Below are positions 1 through 12,300 of a DNA stretch of 64,000 nucleotides, piece after piece (position 1 is the stretch's first letter; every line of letters starts with the position of its first letter). The stretch is from Procambarus clarkii (lineage: Eukaryota > Arthropoda > Malacostraca > Decapoda > Cambaridae). The DNA lies in assembly GCF_040958095.1 (NCBI RefSeq), contig NC_091173.1:20643582-20707581 (forward strand), given 5' to 3'. Both the position numbers and the translations under genes were made by a program. The notes below the pieces were generated by a model. That model ran no database searches. It saw only the letters and a program-made list of their open reading frames with translations, and was not told where the DNA came from.

Positions 1-205
1 GGCTTGTTGAGCTTGAACTCGTTGCTCCTCATTCGTGTTACTTCTCACCTTTTGAAGAAAGTGTCCGGATCGACATCCTCCAAATTGTTCAGTATTTTAA
101 AGGTTTCTATGAGATCCACGCTGTCATGCCTGGTTTGCAGTGTTGTTAGCCTTGTGGCCCTCAACCGTTCCTGATACGTGAGATGACTAAACTCCAGTCA
201 TCTCT
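1..205 (-). mobile_element. LINE-A 3' fragment, cut by window start
   Basis: This stretch closely matches 18510-18720 in the same orientation, which is the 3' coding end of a non-LTR retrotransposon. Shared landmarks are GGCTTGTTGAGCTTGAA at the start and CCCTCAACCGTTCC near the end. It is a 5'-truncated relic with no intact ORF. Confidence 0.7.
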
Positions 206-239
206 ACAGTCATCCGGTCATCTAAAAAAAAGTATATCA

Positions 240-430
240 AATATGATATATCAGACCCCCCCCTAAATAATGCAATCTAATAATGTAATGTCATAATGTT
301 ATGTTATAATGAAACATAATTATAATAACGTAATATTGTTATAATGAAAAGTAATTATAATAATGTAATGGTGTTATAATGAATTTTAACAGGTTATGTA
401 ACAACAGGTTATAAAAAAATATATACTGTA
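240..430. repeat. AT-rich degenerate repeat (TTATAATGAA-like)
   Basis: Irregular copies of TTATAATGAA and TAATGTAATG follow each other without a fixed period. I see no coding potential. It is simple AT-rich DNA upstream of the XPC promoter region. Confidence 0.5.
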
Positions 431-479
431 TATCAACAAAGGGAAGTCTGCAGACGACATAACATTACCCGCGAAAATG

Positions 480-735
480 AGAGCCAATCAGGAGTGAGAA
501 CGAGTAGCCAGACCGCGGGAAGACCAATGGCCGTCGAGCACATAGTGACGTAACGGTGACGTGGGAGTTTGTTGACATTGTGTAAGTCTAGTATGGGGGA
601 AGGGGGGGAGGCGCTCCACACAGCATCCTCCTGCTCGTGTACACCACTCGACTGACGCCACCACGTGCACGGCAGCATCATACATTCATCTCGCACAGGA
701 AACCTCTAATGGTTGTATTCCTACATGGTGAGAAT
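480..735 (+). promoter_or_regulatory. XPC: Probable XPC promoter and 5' non-coding exon
   Basis: This is a comparatively GC-rich, CpG-containing island in AT-rich surroundings. It holds two CCAAT boxes (484-488 and 524-528) and two ATF/CRE-like cores, TGACGTAA (546-553) and TGACGTGG (557-564). Two good splice donors follow: TGTGTAAGT with GT at 582, and ATGGTGAGA with GT at 728. The first clear XPC coding exon has a splice acceptor just upstream (AG at 2447-2448) and an in-frame TAG before its ATG, so a non-coding first exon is expected here. The exact transcription start and which donor is used are not determined. Confidence 0.5.
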
Positions 736-2448
736 AGGATAGAGCGGTGAGCGAAACCCGTTGAGCTAGGCAAGTGACAAGGTCTCAACTAGCAAGTAAT
801 TTGCAATACTATAAATGGTACCAAATTACAAGTATTGTACCAAACGGTATGGGTTCATATAGATTAGTTTGTGCCAGAAATAGCAGTGTGAGTGTGTTTG
901 TGTTTATGGCAACCAGGACACCCCTCGACTCTTGTAGAGCAGACATGTTAGGAAGCATTCTGATTTTATAGTATGAATTGGAGGAATATGAGTACTAAAT
1001 CTTTACCTAACCAGAGTATTTTGTATACAATCCCATGGGTTGGATGCATTATTTGTATATGGAGGAATAAAGGAGACTGCAGAAGACCTATTACGCAGCT
1101 CCTATATGGTATTATTAATTATATCTACCCAAACTCATTCATATAATTCCCCTTGTTCGGGACAGTATGCTTATATTTAGACTTCTTGCGGTCCCCCTAG
1201 GTAAACTATTGGCCTTTCCCAGGATGAAACTTGCAAGAATTGTCTAACTGCTTATTTTACTGTTAAGTGAACAGAGGTATCAGAGGAAAGAAAGTGCACC
1301 CAACTGTTTATATCCAGCCAGGGAAATGAACTGAGGTTTCTCAATTGTGAACTAGGAAATATACCACTGTGCTATAGGACCCATAATATACATAGACAGT
1401 ATGTACAAGGAACTCTTGAAATGAACCATTGATTCCATGTATTATGTTATCTAGTAATATGTTCCATAATTCATCAGTCTTATTTCCAAACTTGTGTGTA
1501 TGTATATATATATACTATATTAGACCTAAGGTAGTATATTTCTAGGCTTAGGATTTCTTATTTACACCTTGAGCAGGTTAGATTAGTTTTCTTTAGTTGT
1601 TCATTTTTAATATATATTTTGGGGTAATTTAATAATGCAAAGCATGAATTTTTTGGGGTTCAACAGCCCATTTTTTTATGTTTTACCAATACAGTAGTTG
1701 CTTTACGTACAATCATTATAGGAGAACGTAGGAACCAGTATAGTACTAATCTAAAAGCTAAGTACGTACGAATTCATGACTATTGACGACCGTCACAGTA
1801 CTATTGTATCTTAACAGAAGGATGGGTTGTAAAAGTTACTCGTTAATGTAAATTGTTAAAATGTTGTAAACCCCCTAAAAAAGTAATACCTGATTACGAA
1901 AGACTGTAAAACTCAATTTTTGTGTTGTCTTGTTTGAAATTGAAACAAGGTGTGTTTGCATGATCTTCATTTTATTGCAGATGGTCCAAGTGGTGCAGCA
2001 GTTAGGATGTTTACCCCACTTCATTGATATATACTTGCTACATATAGTTAATATTCCTGCTACAGATCATTAGCCTTTTTTACTTGTGGGGTGGGTACCT
2101 TATTTCCTTCATGCATTTGCTTATTTAACTGCACCTATACTTACTGGTGGGTTCTACCCAGGCTCCCCTCAATTCATGAGATATTCTGGTAGGCATTGAA
2201 TGAATCTCAAGAGACCTGGAGGTAAGGCATTGTAATATAAACTCGGTAAGCTATTGGTGGCTCACCAGAAAAGGCCGTTTCATTACATTCAGTGCTTGAT
2301 TTATTTTGTTGACCTCTAGTGTGTTTTGTTTTACAGTATTTTTTAGATATTCTGTCTTGCATTGTACAGTATTTTTGTTGTTTTATATATATATTTTTAA
2401 AGCAAGTTCTTGCCTATGTAGCTAATACTGTACCTGCTCTCATTCCAG
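736..2448 (+). other. XPC 5' intron (first)
   Basis: About 1.7 kb lies between the candidate non-coding exon 1 and the acceptor CATTCCAG ending at 2448. It is AT-rich and has no convincing ORF. It contains a degenerate tRNA-derived SINE at 1175-1390. Near 2268-2300 there is a short stretch also found near 9880-9915 (TTTCATTACATT core), probably an old repeat relic. Confidence 0.5.
1175..1390 (-). mobile_element. S3 tRNA-derived SINE, degenerate
   Basis: On the minus strand it reads TAGCACAGTGGTATATTTCC followed by a decayed B-box, then a body with TCACTTAACAGTAAAATAAGC. The same arrangement is seen on the plus strand at 37775-38030, where the head reads TAGCACAGTGGTCTATTTCC. It is old and diverged. 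Confidence 0.5.
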
Positions 2449-2462
2449 AGAAATAGTATGTG

Positions 2463-3389
2463 ATGGCTGTTCATAGATCTGGCACTGTAAATTGTGAACA
2501 ACCATCAAGGAAAAAAACCCTGCATACGAGGTCTGCTAGTGTTCTTCCCAATAAATCGGATACTCAGATAAATCCAAACATGAAAAAGGAACTCTCACGT
2601 ATAAGAACTCGGGGAGATACTGAAAATATGGCTGTTGCAACTAATGAAGAATCAAAAAGAAAATCAAGATCGCAGAGTAAAGAACAAAAATCTAAACCAT
2701 CGTTAGTTACAAACGAGATTACAAGTAAACAAAATTCTGTAAGAAATAGAAGAAAGCCAAAATCCGAAAAGGAATTGCATGGTGACAAAAATGTAAAGGT
2801 AGACTATCATAATAAAGATTTTGAGGATGATAATTTGGATTTTACAGTAATAGAACAAAAGATATTTGAAGGATTCCCCTTGGGAGCAAATTCTAGAAGA
2901 GGACAATCCTCAACAAGAGGGAAAACTAAAAAGGAAATTGAAAAAAAATTATCAGCATCTTCTGAGAAAAAGAAAAGTTTTATTAATCCAAGCAAAGAAA
3001 ATGCTGCTCATGAAAAAAAGAATGTTGCAAACAAAAGCAGCCCAAATCCCCCAACAACAATTAATAAAAAAGGTGGAAAGAATACATTACCCAAATCAAA
3101 ACAATCAAAACCTAAAGCTATAGATAAAGAAAAAACTCGTACACCAAATAAGGATACAAGAAAGAAAAGTGGTGCAAAGTCGAAAAAGAAGTCATCCATT
3201 ACAGCTTCAGATTCTGATATGAGTGACTGGGAGGAAGTAGATGAAATGGAAGGAGTTGATGAAACTGTGGAGCTGCTCTCTGGGTCTCACTCGACTCAAT
3301 CAAAACCCGAGGGGGTCCAGATTGAGCTTGATGCCCCAGATGTCCTGTGGGGTGTACGCAAGAGAAAGAAGCGAACTCATGAGGAGATG
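2463..3389 (+). CDS. XPC: XPC coding exon 1 (disordered N-terminus)
   Basis: It encodes residues 1-309, rich in Lys, Ser and Asn, with an acidic [13 protein letters not shown] segment before the conserved entry into the Rad4 fold ([11 protein letters not shown]). In known XPC proteins this part is disordered and carries nuclear localisation and partner contacts. The donor is GAGATG|GTAAGA at 3390, phase 0. The acceptor CATTCCAG at 2448 gives a 14-base untranslated lead before the ATG. Confidence 0.9.
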
Positions 3390-6300
3390 GTAAGAATGCT
3401 TTAATATTTCTTATAATACAGTATGAACAAGTAGTGAATTTTTTTTAAAGATTAATCAATGTTGCAAAGCACAAGTACAGTACTGTACTATGATTGTAGT
3501 GTTTACAATTATAAATTTCACATTATGTACTGTATGCTATCATGTAAATGTGGGATATTCCATTTTCTGATAAAATGAGAGCACTGAATATAATTAATTG
3601 ACTCAAATTTTAATTTTTTTTTATAGATTGAAGACTACTTGCGGAAGAAAGTTAATCGATCCATTAAAGAAGTTCACGAAAATATGCATAAAGTACATCT
3701 TCTATGCCTCTTTGCCCATGGGAGGTATGTTAACAAGCTTTTGAACTCTGATGAACTTCTTGGTGTTGCCCTCTCCATTATTACTGACAAGAATAACTAT
3801 CCACCCAAGAGACTGGATATCAATTACCTGGAAAAGTTTGTTGGTTGGTTTTCAAGGAAAGTTCAAGTAAAACCCGAGGATGTGGAGGAGAATTATTGGC
3901 ATCGTCCACTGAAGAAAACGTTGGCGCTGAGGTTTGAGAAAAAAAAGGCATGTTTAGATCAAGAACTTGTGTATATGTTTATTCTGATTTTCCGTGCTCT
4001 TGGAGTAAATGCACGTTTGGTATTGTCCCTCCAGCCAATGAGCTGGAAACCAAGTGCTGAGAATTTAATTAAGCCACCAAAAAAAGAAGAGAAAAATGTA
4101 TTCCAAGCACCATCTTGTTCTTGGGATGCTAAAAGCTCTATTGACAATGTTAAGATAAACTGTAGTAGGGCAAAAGGAGATAATTCTAATAAGAAAATGT
4201 TATCGTCTGATTCTGAAACTGAAGTTCAAAGAAACAAGTCTGGACATGCAAAGAAAACAAATAAGAAAGAAAATCATATTGAGAAAAGAAAATCTCTCAG
4301 TGATGATGGGGGAGATAGTGACTTTGATCCCAACCCTGTTAAGGTTAAGAAAGGACCAAAATCGCTAACTGAAAGGCGTAGAAGTTCAAACAAGAGAAGA
4401 AGCTCTGAGGCAAATGAAACCACAGATAAGGGAAAGAAATGTGGAAAAGATGAAGCAATGAAGACTAAAAGAAGTAAGGGTGATCCTCTGATTGAATGGG
4501 CAGAAGTTTATGTAGAAGAGGAGGAGAAATGGGTGTGTGTCGACGTTATAAGAGGCAAAATTCATTGTATAGCGCATATTGAGGTAAGACACAGAAAGTT
4601 GTACAGTAATGGTCTCTATATCAAATTTAGGTCAAGTTTTACATCATGAATACAATTTTTGCATTAGCTTAAATAAGAATATTTCAATTGTAATACTTCT
4701 AAGTTAACATGGACTCATTTGATTACAACCCGAAATGCTACCCGTACTAGTGGCTATACAAGAATTAAAAAAAAAAAAAATTATTGATATTTCCATTTTA
4801 ATCATGCAATCTAAGAAGAAATATGCATATTTATTTATATATATGAAATATAGTGTATATGTATAATATATATAATTTATATATATCTATACATACTATA
4901 TACATGCATGCAGTATACACAGACAATATAATCTCATCTACCTCATCGTGGATAGTTACTGTGTTACAAAAATTATTCAAATTTGCCTACTAATTTATTG
5001 TATTGTACTGCCATGTAAAAACCCTATTTAATTTCCTCAGGCACGTATGCCAGCTGGATCAGGATATATCACCGCCTACAATGCCAATCTGACAGTGAAG
5101 GATGTAACACGGCGTTATATTTCAAGTTGGCTCTCCAATGAAAATAAAGTAAATTACATTTAGGAAGTATATGTTTATTAATTTTTAATTTAATATTTGG
5201 TTTTGTCGTGTTATTTGATCTTTTGTGGTCACATTTTTATACTGATCCAGTTGGTTTTGAGAGGAACCTCTCCAGTGGTCTATTGGTCTAGAGTATGCTA
5301 GGAGAAACTATACAGATTTCTTATGTGTGGTGCGTGATATTTCGCATACTATATTCTTATCATATATCAGTATGGTAATGTATACTGAAGCACTGAAACT
5401 CGATGTTAACTTTTGTTCAAGATTCGGTGTTGTAGTAAATGGTGGGAGAAGACGCTAAGGCCTTTTACGGGACAAAGGACTCGACTAGATAAAGTGGAGG
5501 ATAAGGAAATGGACCAAAATCTTCGTGAACAGCCTCTGCCAAGAAGCATTGGGGAGTGAGTATGATTGTTTCTGTAGCCATGATCCAAGAGACAGATTGG
5601 TACTATATGAATGGCTTATTAATGCATGCATGTCTATTTAACTTTTGTGACGCGTACAAACAATTCATTTCATTATGTTAATCACATCTCGTAACAATTG
5701 TCTCCCAATCTTTATCTTCTACTATTTCACCATTCATTCTTCCATTTTATAGAAATCCAAATGAGGAATACCTTTGTGGGAGACAGGACAAGCATGAATG
5801 GTCTCTTTAGCAGCAACATCTGCAAGTTCATTAGAGGTACCACTATGAGAAAATACTCAGCAAAATTGTACTTTCTTCAAGGCACCATCAGCTTTCTCCC
5901 TTTTACTAGAAACATTTCAATAACCATCCTCACTATAAAAATCTGATCTGTACAACCCCTCTTCTTGCTAAACCCTCTGTTTCTTCCCTGTCTTATTTTC
6001 TGTTCTCTCTCATTGCCATCATCTAGACAGGTCATAAAACAAGCATTGATAACCAAGAAGAACCTCTGGAGAACTATGAATCCATGATGGACCTCATTGA
6101 TTATGAGTTATACAAAAGGGCACTAAACTCGGCCACTCAGAAAAATCAGAGCAGCCAAAAGAAACTATGAAACTACTATGTTTGAAGGAGGGGTGAAGGA
6201 TGAATTTAACAATACAGTATATACCCATAACATGGGAAATAATAAAAAAACACTGAGAAACTAAATGACTCGGAAGTCCCAGGTGTGGATGGAATCCAAT

Positions 6301-9300
6301 CCAAAGTCTTAAAAGGAACTGGCAGAAGAACTATGCCTACTGCTAAAACTACTTTTCACAAAATCTCTGGACCAAGGAATAATTCCCTTAGACCTTTGAC
6401 AAGCTAGGGATAGTCCCCCTAGATTGGAAATATGCAAATGTTACCCTATTTTCAAAAAAGGCAGAAAGAGCTCAGCAGAAAACTATTGGCTGATCAGCTT
6501 GACATCACACATCTGTAAGTTCATGGTGAGAATCCTCAGGGAGGGAATCATTCACCATTTTTCAGGTGAACAACCTTGTACAGTCGACACAACATGGATT
6601 TGTTAAAAACAGATCCTGCCTTACAAACTTGCTCTCATTTTTGGAAACGGTAACCAGCTACTCAAAGGCCTTCCGGTGGATGTAGTAGAGTACCACATGA
6701 AAGACTTGCAAGAAAACTACAGGCCCATGGAATAAATGGTAACATATTAGAATGAATAAAACAATGGCTGAAGGAAAGAAAACAAAGGATCGTGCTAAAT
6801 AGAAACGAATCTGAATGGAGAAATGTGATAAGTCAACCCAGCCTTCTGCTTAGATAGTACCTATTGTGATGATTGTCAATGGTCACGAATTTATACGTAC
6901 AGTACAGTACTTGGCTTTTAGATAGTGGTATGTATACTGACTAGAGAAGAATTCTTAAAAAAAAAAAAGCTAAAAAGCATATTCCTAGGCCTAATATAGC
7001 ACACACATGTATTATATTAGGCCTCAGATATTGTGTGTTAGTCCTAGCTAGGAAGGTTAGGTTAGTTTAATTTGTCTTTGCAACACAAGTAAAAAATAGT
7101 TATTCAGTTTGTCCAACTCAATAGTGCCGATTTCTACTTTCTAATTTCGTTGTACGTCGGTGTATATATGCTATGGTCCTCATTGGTACTATAAGTACAG
7201 TACTACCAAAAGAGGAAGATGGGCTGGATAAGTGAGGTGCCACAAGGGTCCATTTTGGGACCTACCTTTTTTGTCATATACATCAATGACATAGATAAAA
7301 ATATTACAAACCACATCATCAAATTTGCAGGCGACAAAGATTCATAGTAAAGTGGGAAATGATAATGATATTGAAGCCTTACAAAGAAATCTACATGAAC
7401 TCCATGAATGGTCAGAAGACTGGCAGATGCATGTGTCGATATTAAAAAACATGACTTGCATGTGGGGCATAATAACCCACACCACGACTATCAAATTCAT
7501 AGTATTACATTACAGCAGATTAATGAACAAAAGGACCATAGAATCAAAATCTACAACTCATTAAAAGTTGTACAACAGGTGGGTGCAGCAGTCAGAAATG
7601 TTAACCAAACTCTTGGGATAATCAAGCGTACTTTTGACTATAAGGAAAAGAAGGGAATGTTCAACTGTGTAACTCTCTGGTGCTTGTTGTGGTCATTTGG
7701 ATTACTGTATCCAAGAATGGAGACCTCATTTTCAGAAGGACATTGCTGCCTTGGAAAAGATGCAACACTGGGCAATAAAAGTCATTCCAGAGCATCTCCC
7801 GTATCAGGAACGGTTGAAGGCCACAGGGCTAACAACACTGCAAACCAGGCATGACAGGGCAGATCTCATTGAAACTTTTAAATACTGAACAAATGAGGAT
7901 ATATATAGATATATATAGATATAAATACTGAGAGGATGTTGATCCGGATATTTTCTTCATAAGGTCAACTGTAACACAAACAATGAGCAACGGTTTCAAT
8001 CTCAACAAGCCACAATGTAGGACTGAGAACAGGAGATACTTTTCACCCACAGGGTTATTAACCCATGGAACTGCCTACCCGCCAAAGCTGTAACTGCCAA
8101 AACTGTGTTGAGTTTTAACATGTACCTGGAAAAGATTATCAAGGCAAATGGGGAGACCTTCAACAAGCCACCAGTTTTCTGTCCTCATCGAGATCACTAG
8201 GGTTAGTAGCCCTCGGGTAAGTCGGGTAATACCCAGTAATTTTATTTATGTACAAGTGTACATACATATGATATACAGGGTAGTATATGAACAGTGGAGG
8301 ATACATAAGAAAGTACAATGCAAAAAGCCACTAATATGCAGAGCATTTTGGTCATAATGTAAAAATACATGGAGAATAATGGATAAATGTAGTACAGTGT
8401 CTCTTAGCTGTAGGTATGGTTTGTTTTACTTTAAACTCAAAGCTGTGTAGTAAGAAGCAAATTTATCTACTAAAATACAACAAATGAACATTTATCTTCA
8501 GGTACAAAAACCATCCGTTATATGCTTTGCAACGCCACCTTCTAAAGTTTGAGGCAATTTATCCGCCTGATGTCTCTCCTGTTGGATTTTTCAAGAATGA
8601 ACCGGTTTATCCACGTGATAGCATTTACAATTTACATTCTCGGGACACCTGGATGAAGGAGGCCAAGTCAGTGAGAGTTGATGAAGAACCATACAAGGTT
8701 GTAAAAGCACGGCCAAAATGGGATAGGGTAAGATTGTTTAATGTATTTATTAAATATCCCTGGTATTACAATTTTATTTTTGTTTATGTATTGCTTAGTT
8801 ATTCAGCATGCATTGAGCACTGGGACTACTATACTAAAATACAGTATAACAATATTTTCTCATGTTATTTCTTTTCTGTCTCCTGAAAATTATTTATTCA
8901 TTATCTTGAACACCCTGTTATATTTGTATGAAACTTTAAGGTACAGTATTTTAGTTTGAACAAAAATGTCTGTTATTAAATTTTAGCAATGTAATCTCAT
9001 AGCAAATATAGACTTTCAGGAAGAACTGAATAGAGGCTCCCCAAAGCTAGCTTGCTGAAGTAGCTCCATGCACACATCACATAAACCCTAGGAGACCATA
9101 TTGTCTACTGTAGACCAGAGTCAGGACCTGGCCCCATAATAAAGGCACAGGGACTGGGGATTTTTACGATCACCCTCACAAAATCAAAATCACTAATCTC
9201 CGAAATTGATGAATGGGTCTCGGGAGGACAGCCGCTGCTTTAACCAGCCTAGTGTGAGTACAGGTTGAGCCTGTAGTCTACCCTCAGGTCCATAATATTC

Positions 9301-12300
9301 ACAAATTTGTAGCTTTGACTGTGGTCTTTTCCTGTATGTCGTAGGATGAAATAGGATGCCATAAGCTTGGGGGTTTTGATGTTTAACAAGGTCCCTGCCT
9401 GCTCATTACCTAGTCTGTTTTTTATTCATGTCAGGATTTTGTTGCCCTTGATCAGCTTTCTTGTCCTGGGTTCTAGTCTTCGGGAGTTTAGTCTTTGCTC
9501 TCCTCCTCTCTAGGAAGTCCCGTTTTTTCCTTACAGTACTTTGTAGTTAGCTACTAGAAGCCCCCAGAAAACCAGCTTTGAATGTAATGAAACTCCTCTT
9601 ATTGAGCCTCAATGACTCTCTGATACCTTGCCCCCTTTTCCAGGTTCATCAGTGGGTGTTTTTTTTAGCTTCCTACTGATCTCTGTTGACATGGTAAACT
9701 GGAGATCTCGGCGTAACTGGTGGGTTAGATTTAGCAGCAGAGTGGATAGTTATTAATCAACTCTGTAAGGGAGGCCAGGCTCTGGTTTCTGGTAGGCAGT
9801 ACAGACTCCTCTAGTTGATGTGACTCGTGTGTGGAGCTCCCTCAGCCAAATAGTTTTACAGAGCCACAGAGATGCAACCAGAAAGAGGCATTTCATTACA
9901 TTGAGCGCTGTTTTCTGCTTTAGTTTGTGTTCTCTCTTGAAATTATAATTACTTATAAACACATCATAATTACTTTAATTATGATTAATTTAATTATGAA
10001 AGTTATCATACTGTAATTACTTTAAACTGAGATCACTTTTATATGATCATAAAACTTACCATTAGTTCACTGGTGAACATTACTAGTATTACCAAGTAAC
10101 AATATTTAATTTACTCGGGTGATTGCTTTCATAGTAATTTATATTTATTTATGTGCGAAAAGTAGTTGACCTTGTTGATAAATTGATTCATTATTAAATG
10201 AGTTTTTGAGCAGGTTCAGAAATATACTACATGTAAGATATTCTGTGTACCTGTTCCAGATTGGCTGCAAACTGATCAAAGATCTGCCACTAGAACTGTT
10301 TGGAGAGTGGCAGGTGGAAGATTATGAGCCTCCAGTGGCTGCAGGAGGAAAAGTGCCTCGCAATGAATATGGGAATGTGGAACTATTCAAAGCAAGAATG
10401 CTACCCAAGGGCTGTGTACATATTCCAAGTAAGATGGATGATTATCTGATAGAGAACCATTACCATCAGTCTGTGTCTGATCCCACACTATTTACTGTAG
10501 AATAATATTTTGTCTTTTATAGCTTTGTGTATATATTCTGATATGGTTGCAAGTGTATTTGACAATTGAAAAAAATTATTGTATTTGGAGTAGAATGGCA
10601 GTCCAGATTTTCACAATGTAGTACAGAATGTAGATAACAACTCGTCAAATGAGTTAGGCCTCCATTTAGTCTCAGATTTTCATTTATATCTTTTTTGTGC
10701 TTTTTCATAAAATATACGAACCTCTGTAATATCTTTTAAAATTAAAAAAAAATCACTATTGACCTAAACATCAATATTTAAACATTTTAAGAAAAAATGC
10801 CAAAAATACAAGTTATGGAAATAACGTAACCATGGCACGTGACAGGTTATAATTTAGTTATGCAGCGTGAAGGGCAATGTTAACAGAGAAGGTGGTTGTG
10901 TCATCTTGGGAAGGATGCTATATAATTCATGATGTTTACAAAAAGCGTGCCAAAGACAATGTTGAATGATGGCAGCTAAGCTGTACCACGTCTGGGTTCA
11001 CTGTAACCAATTAGTTATTACACTAGTATGTACGTACCTATAATAATGTCTCTTGTTTCAGTTGCCGGCCTCAATCGTGTAGCTCGCAAGCTGAATATTG
11101 ACTGTGCTCCAGCAATGGTAGGATTTGATTTTCACTCTGGCTGGACTCATCCTGTCTATGAAGGCTATGTAATTTGTGAAGAGTTCAAAGACATCCTAAT
11201 GGACGCTTGGAATGAGGTATGTTATTATGATGTAAATAAAATTAAATATACAAATTTAATTAGGCTGAGGAAGGGTTTAATAACATTGTAGCACCTGCTA
11301 GTTGATTTGTCAGTTATGACATTCCTCGTGTCTATAACTACAGTCCCTGGTGGAGCAGTGGTGACACACTCGTTCCACGCTTTGTGAGTGATTTGGCCAA
11401 GGTTTGTATCCTGGCCGGGGAGGATTGACTAGGCGCCAATCCTTAACTGTAAGCCTGTGTTTGCCCATCAGTGATTGGGTACCTGGTTGTTAAACAATTG
11501 GTGGGTTGTATTCCAGGGAAACTAGTGGGCAAGGCTTACCATGAGCTATAGGAAGGGTCCTTTCAGCCTGCTAATAGGAGTCAGTAGTCATCTGTTCCTC
11601 TACCTATGTGTTAAAAAAGGAAAAAAGGGTCTTCTCATTAACTACCAAGTAAAGTATGTATCTGCCAAACTGTGTGTTTCTTTTAGAAGCCAGTATGGAT
11701 GATGCATATCCTTCTTGCTGATGTGGATATGACTAGTATATTATAGTTCTGTTAACCCATATTTGTAAATACTATACATTAGTACTTTCCACAAGGAAAT
11801 TTAATTTATGCAAATTAAATTCTCATTATTTAACTGAAATATGATCTCCGGCTACCAATAACACTTACCAATAACTACCAAATAACAAGAGGGAGACGGT
11901 CGACCGAGCGGACAGCACGCTGGACTTGTGAGCCTGTGGTCCTGGGTTCGATCCCAGGCGCCGGCGAGAAACATTGGGCAGAGTTTCTTTCACCCTATGC
12001 CCCTAGCAGTAAAATAGGTACCTGGGTGTTAGTCAGCTGTCACGGGCTGCTTCCTGGGGGTGGAGGCCTGGTCGAGGACCGGGCCGCGGGGGACACTAAA
12101 AAACCCCGAAATAACATCAAGAAGATAACCTCAAGATAACCGTATTTGTACGTGTAGAAGCTCGTACCTGCTGGACGGGAATGTACACCGAGAAGGTGTA
12201 CATACACTTATTTTTGCGTTATATGACAAAGAGTGCTGGGAAGACGGGACACCACGAGCGTAGCTCTCATCCTGTAACTACACTTAGGTAATTACACTTA

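Noticed and set aside
2564-3199. Phe/Leu-rich ORFs on the minus strand opposite XPC exon 1.
   Set aside because: They are antisense shadows of the Lys/Glu-rich coding frame.
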